Assembly (NCBI GenBank): GCA_041874725.1
Contig: CP097466.1
Span: 4,278,001 to 4,342,000 of the forward strand
DNA length: 64,000 nt
From: Duganella sp. BuS-21
Lineage (GTDB): Bacteria; Pseudomonadota; Gammaproteobacteria; Burkholderiales; Burkholderiaceae_D
Direction of reading: 5' to 3'
The notes below the pieces were generated by a model, which was given only the letters and a program-made list of their open reading frames with translations, ran no database searches and was not told where the DNA came from. Numbering within the stretch: the stretch's first letter is position 1; every line of letters starts with the position of its first letter. This document shows, in pieces, positions 61,346-64,000 of this stretch. The translations under genes were made by a program, and so were the position numbers.

Positions 61346-62223
61346 CGGAAGGCGTCGATCACGAGCTTGGCGACTTCGCCGTGAAACTCGGGACGCCACT
61401 TATCGTCCTTGCCCGGCTGCGTGAGATACACCGCCAGCACGATGGGCGCCTTCCCCGGCGGCCAGATCACGGCGATGTCGTTGATCGTGCCGTAGCTGCC
61501 GCCGCCGGTCTTGTCGGCCACCGGCCAACCGGCCGGCACGCCGGCGCGGATGCGCGTGTCGCCGGTGGTGTTCCCCAGCATCCAGTCTTTCAACTGCTTG
61601 CGCGGCGCGGCAGGCAAGCCTTCGCCCAGCACCAGCTTGTGCAGCGACTTCGCCATCGCCAGCGGCGTGGTGGTGTCGCGCGGATCGCCCGGTATCGCGC
61701 TGTTCAACTCCGTCTCCCAGCGCTCCAGGCGGAATTCCGCATCGCCGATCGAACGCGCATACGCCTTTACTGCGGCGGGCCCACCGATCTGCTTCATCAA
61801 CAGATTGGCGGCCGCGTTGTCGCTGTACTGCAGGGTCGCTTCGCACAAGGCGGACACGGTCATGCCCTTGTCCAGGTGCTGTTCGGTGACGGGCGAATGC
61901 GGTACCAGATCCTTCTTTGTGTAGCGGATACGCTTCTTCAGCAACGCCGGCTCGCGCGCCAGCACCGCAGCGGACAACAGTATCTTGAAGGTGCTGCACA
62001 AGGGGAAGCGCTCGTCGGCGCGGTGCAGCAGTTGGCGGCCGTCGGCCATATTCAGCGCCGCCACGCCCAGCCGCCCGCCCGACTGTTTCTCCAGCGCGGC
62101 CAGCAGCGCGGTCGGCGTCGGGACCGGCGCGCCGGGCGCCTGGTCCAGCAACTCCGCAGCGCGGGCAAAGGGAGTGGACACCAGCGCCAGCATCAGCGCG
62201 CGACGGGTTGTGAAATCGCTCAT
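61342..62223 (-). CDS. Class A beta-lactamase
   Basis: The 293-residue protein has a twin-arginine-type signal (SDFTTRRALMLALVST) and all class A motifs: Ser77-x-x-Lys80 (FPLCSTFK, preceded by Cys at the Ambler-69 position), Ser134-Asp-Asn (QYSDNAAAN), Glu170 of the omega loop (ERWETELN, Ambler Glu166) and Lys238-Thr-Gly (ADKTGGGSYGT). There is no Cys after KTG, so the carbapenemase disulfide is absent. The pattern resembles chromosomal Pen/CTX-M-like enzymes of environmental betaproteobacteria. It should hydrolyse penicillins and probably some cephalosporins. No ampR-type regulator is adjacent. Confidence 0.95.
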   Translation of the reverse strand: MSDFTTRRALMLALVSTPFARAAELLDQAPGAPVPTPTALLAALEKQSGGRLGVAALNMADGRQLLHRADERFPLCSTFKILLSAAVLAREPALLKKRIRYTKKDLVPHSPVTEQHLDKGMTVSALCEATLQYSDNAAANLLMKQIGGPAAVKAYARSIGDAEFRLERWETELNSAIPGDPRDTTTPLAMAKSLHKLVLGEGLPAAPRKQLKDWMLGNTTGDTRIRAGVPAGWPVADKTGGGSYGTINDIAVIWPPGKAPIVLAVYLTQPGKDDKWRPEFHGEVAKLVIDAFR

Positions 62224-62331
62224 CGGCTATGAATAACAGTTAAGTAAAGAGTAACACATCATACCAGCGCCAGAAAATCCGTGGCCACCAATTGCGCGCA
62301 CCGCATTCGGCTCCGGTTGTAGACTGTTTTC

Positions 62332-63837
62332 ATGGTTACCCAGGTACTCATCGTCGGCGCCGGACCCACCGGCTTGGTGCTTGCCATTGCGCTGGCGAGA
62401 CGGGGCATTGCCGTCCGCATCATCGATACCAGCAGCGCGCCGGGCCAGGCCTCGCGCGCCATGGCCGTGCATGCGCGCACGCTGGAGTTCTACCGCCAAC
62501 TGGGCTTTGCCGACGCGGTGCTCAAGCAGGGCATCAAGATAGAAACCATCCATTTGCGCGAGCACGGCGAAGACATCGCCGTGCTGCCACTCAAGGACAT
62601 CGGCGCCGGCCTCAGTCCCTATCCTTTCGTGTTGGCCTATCCGCAGGACGACCACGAACGCTTCCTGGTGGCCCAGCTCAAGGCTGAAGGCGTGGAAGTG
62701 GAGTGGAACACCGAGCTGGAATCCTTCACCCAGGACGAATGGGGCGTGCGCGCGGTGCTGGAGCATGACGGCGAGCGCCACGCCAGCAGCAGCAGCTATC
62801 TGTGCGGCTGCGACGGCGCCCGCAGCCGCGTGCGCGAGTCGCTCAGGGTGGAATTCGCCGGCGGCACCTACGACCATCTGTACTACGTGGCCGACGTGCA
62901 GACCTCCGGCCCGCCCAACCAGGACCTGATCGGCCACCTGGGCGCCAACACCTTCGCCCTGATGCTGCCGGTGCGCTCGCGCGGCATGCAGCGCCTGATC
63001 GGCATCCTGCCGGACGACGCACCGCCCGATCCCGACTTCGAAGCCGTGCGCCCGGTGCTGGAGCCGCTGCTGGGCATACGGGTCGAACAGGTGAACTGGT
63101 TCTCGACCTACCGCGTGCACCACCGCGTGGCCTCGCACTTCCGCATCGACCGCTGCTTCCTGGCCGGCGATGCCGCCCACATCCACAGCCCCGCCGGCGG
63201 TCAGGGCATGAACACCGGCATCGGCGACGCCATCAACCTCGCATGGAAGCTGGCGCACGTGCTGCAGGGCCGCGCCGATACCGCGCTGCTCGACACCTAC
63301 GAAACGGAACGCATCGTCTTCGCGCGCAAGCTGGTGGCCACCACCGACCGCGGTTTCCGCCTGCTGGTATCGCAGGGCACCGGCGGGCAGCTGTTGCGCA
63401 GCTGGCTGCTGCCGCATGTGTTCCCGGTGCTGAGCGGCTTCGCGGCGGCGCGGCGCACGCTGTTCAAGACCTTGTCGCAGGTGATGATCCATTATCCCGA
63501 CAGCCTGCTCAGCGCCGGCCGCGCCGGCGAAATCATCGGCGGCGACCGGCTGCCGTGGCTGCCCTTCGATAACTTCGCTCCCCTGCGATCGCTGGACTGG
63601 CAGCTGCACGTCTACGGCCAGACCGATGCGCCGCTGGCCGCCGCCGCCCAGGCCCTCAAGCTACCGCTGCACGCCTGGCCCTGGAGCGAAGCGGCCGCGC
63701 ACGCGGGCCTGCTGCAGGACGCGGCTTACCTCGTGCGGCCCGACATGCACATCGCGCTGGCCCTGCCGCGCCAGGAGGTGGACGTGCTGCAGGAACTGAC
63801 GGCCCGCTTCAAGCTCAGGTTCGGCAGCGACAGCTGA
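62332..63837 (+). CDS. FAD-dependent aromatic monooxygenase family protein
   Basis: The 501-residue flavoprotein has the dinucleotide-binding GAGPTGLVLAIALARRG at the N-terminus, a central YLCGCDGARSRVRESLRV (DG motif) and the FAD-ribityl motif FLAGDAAHIHSPAGGQGMNT, the pattern of PheA/TfdB/MhpA-type hydroxylases. It uses NAD(P)H and O2 to hydroxylate an aromatic or polyketide-like substrate, or it may be a detoxifying oxidoreductase. The C-terminal ~130 residues (after FDNFAPLRSLDWQLHVYG) form the thioredoxin-like tail of this group. No aromatic catabolic genes are adjacent. Confidence 0.9.
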   Translation: MVTQVLIVGAGPTGLVLAIALARRGIAVRIIDTSSAPGQASRAMAVHARTLEFYRQLGFADAVLKQGIKIETIHLREHGEDIAVLPLKDIGAGLSPYPFVLAYPQDDHERFLVAQLKAEGVEVEWNTELESFTQDEWGVRAVLEHDGERHASSSSYLCGCDGARSRVRESLRVEFAGGTYDHLYYVADVQTSGPPNQDLIGHLGANTFALMLPVRSRGMQRLIGILPDDAPPDPDFEAVRPVLEPLLGIRVEQVNWFSTYRVHHRVASHFRIDRCFLAGDAAHIHSPAGGQGMNTGIGDAINLAWKLAHVLQGRADTALLDTYETERIVFARKLVATTDRGFRLLVSQGTGGQLLRSWLLPHVFPVLSGFAAARRTLFKTLSQVMIHYPDSLLSAGRAGEIIGGDRLPWLPFDNFAPLRSLDWQLHVYGQTDAPLAAAAQALKLPLHAWPWSEAAAHAGLLQDAAYLVRPDMHIALALPRQEVDVLQELTARFKLRFGSDS

Positions 63838-63916
63838 AAGACATTGACATCCCGGCGAGGGACAGGCTAAGGTCGGCGACGCGCTGATTCTTTACCCTAC
63901 CTATACAAAGGATGCC

Positions 63917-64000
63917 ATGACTCACAACCGCCGCGACTTCCTGCTGGCCACCCTCGCCGCCTCCACCGTGGGCGCGCTGCCCGGCCTGGCCATCGCCGCC
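63917..64000 (+). CDS. Tat-exported protein (3' part outside window)
   Basis: Twenty-eight codons are visible: MTHNRRDFLLATLAASTVGA and then a hydrophobic end, a classical twin-arginine signal peptide (NRRDFLLAT). AAAGGA at 63907-63912 is a good ribosome site. The mature protein is beyond the window, so its function cannot be given. Confidence 0.75.
   Translation, partial: MTHNRRDFLLATLAASTVGALPGLAIAA

Noticed and set aside
61342..62223. Carbapenemase reading of the class A beta-lactamase because of Cys before STFK
   Set aside because: The partner Cys after KTG is absent (GGGSYGT), so the disulfide typical of class A carbapenemases cannot form.

Overview
The window looks like a chromosomal piece of a GC-rich betaproteobacterium, most likely Oxalobacteraceae (Massilia/Duganella type). 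This is inferred from protein style (CheV, TonB-dependent carbohydrate uptake, oxidative pentose breakdown, betaproteobacterial LysR regulators), from GTCATTCCCGC-type REP palindromes, and from the dense, short-gap gene packing. There is no rRNA, prophage or CRISPR array. One tRNA-Gly(GCC) is present.

Region 1-22 kb is mixed housekeeping. It holds a cut-off OFA-type MFS transporter, a small flagellar-rod-like protein, a broken hicB, a DUF4105 membrane protein, LysR, DUF421, two low-complexity stress-type small proteins, a class I amidotransferase-like peptidase, a periplasmic binding protein, YbdK and a cation/proton antiporter in a coupled pair, S-formylglutathione hydrolase, a DJ-1/PfpI protein, CheV, a CPA1 Na+/H+ antiporter followed by a LytS/LytTR two-component pair, an acyltransferase-3 protein, a penicillin-acylase-family enzyme and a GAF/receiver pair. 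Two nearly identical 134-bp MITEs, each flanked by a perfect 12-bp target duplication, interrupt hicB (1.3 kb) and a decayed Rpn/DUF4351 gene (11.5 kb).

Region 21.5-48.3 kb is a single-direction (minus strand) locus for L-arabinose-containing polysaccharides. Reading in the direction of transcription: a TonB-dependent receptor, GPH-type MFS transporter, cytoplasmic GH43 exo-arabinosidase and aldose 1-epimerase; then L-arabinonate dehydratase, an FAH-fold AraD1/GguC-like protein, alpha-ketoglutarate semialdehyde dehydrogenase and an SDR sugar dehydrogenase (a phosphate-free oxidative pathway to 2-oxoglutarate); then exported GH97, GH51, two GH43 and GH127 enzymes; then a YtfQ-YtfR-YtfT-YjfF type furanose ABC transporter with another GH43; and finally a GbpR-type LysR regulator. 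AT-rich GATATC/CGATAT palindromes lie upstream of four of these transcription units and may be the regulon operator. REP-type palindromes fill three of the intergenic gaps.

Region 48.5-64 kb holds a MocR-type regulator, a serine hydrolase, an inverted-repeat-bounded non-coding element, a DUF4844-like protein and AMP nucleosidase. A tightly overlapping operon follows: a Pls/PosA-type single-module NRPS with a membrane C-terminal half, a phosphopantetheinyl transferase, a secreted polysaccharide deacetylase and a YdeI-like protein. Next is a class A beta-lactamase / small protein / double-GNAT operon joined by ATGA overlaps, then an FAD monooxygenase and the first 28 codons of a twin-arginine-exported protein. 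The NRPS operon is the best candidate here for an uncharacterised biosynthetic system.
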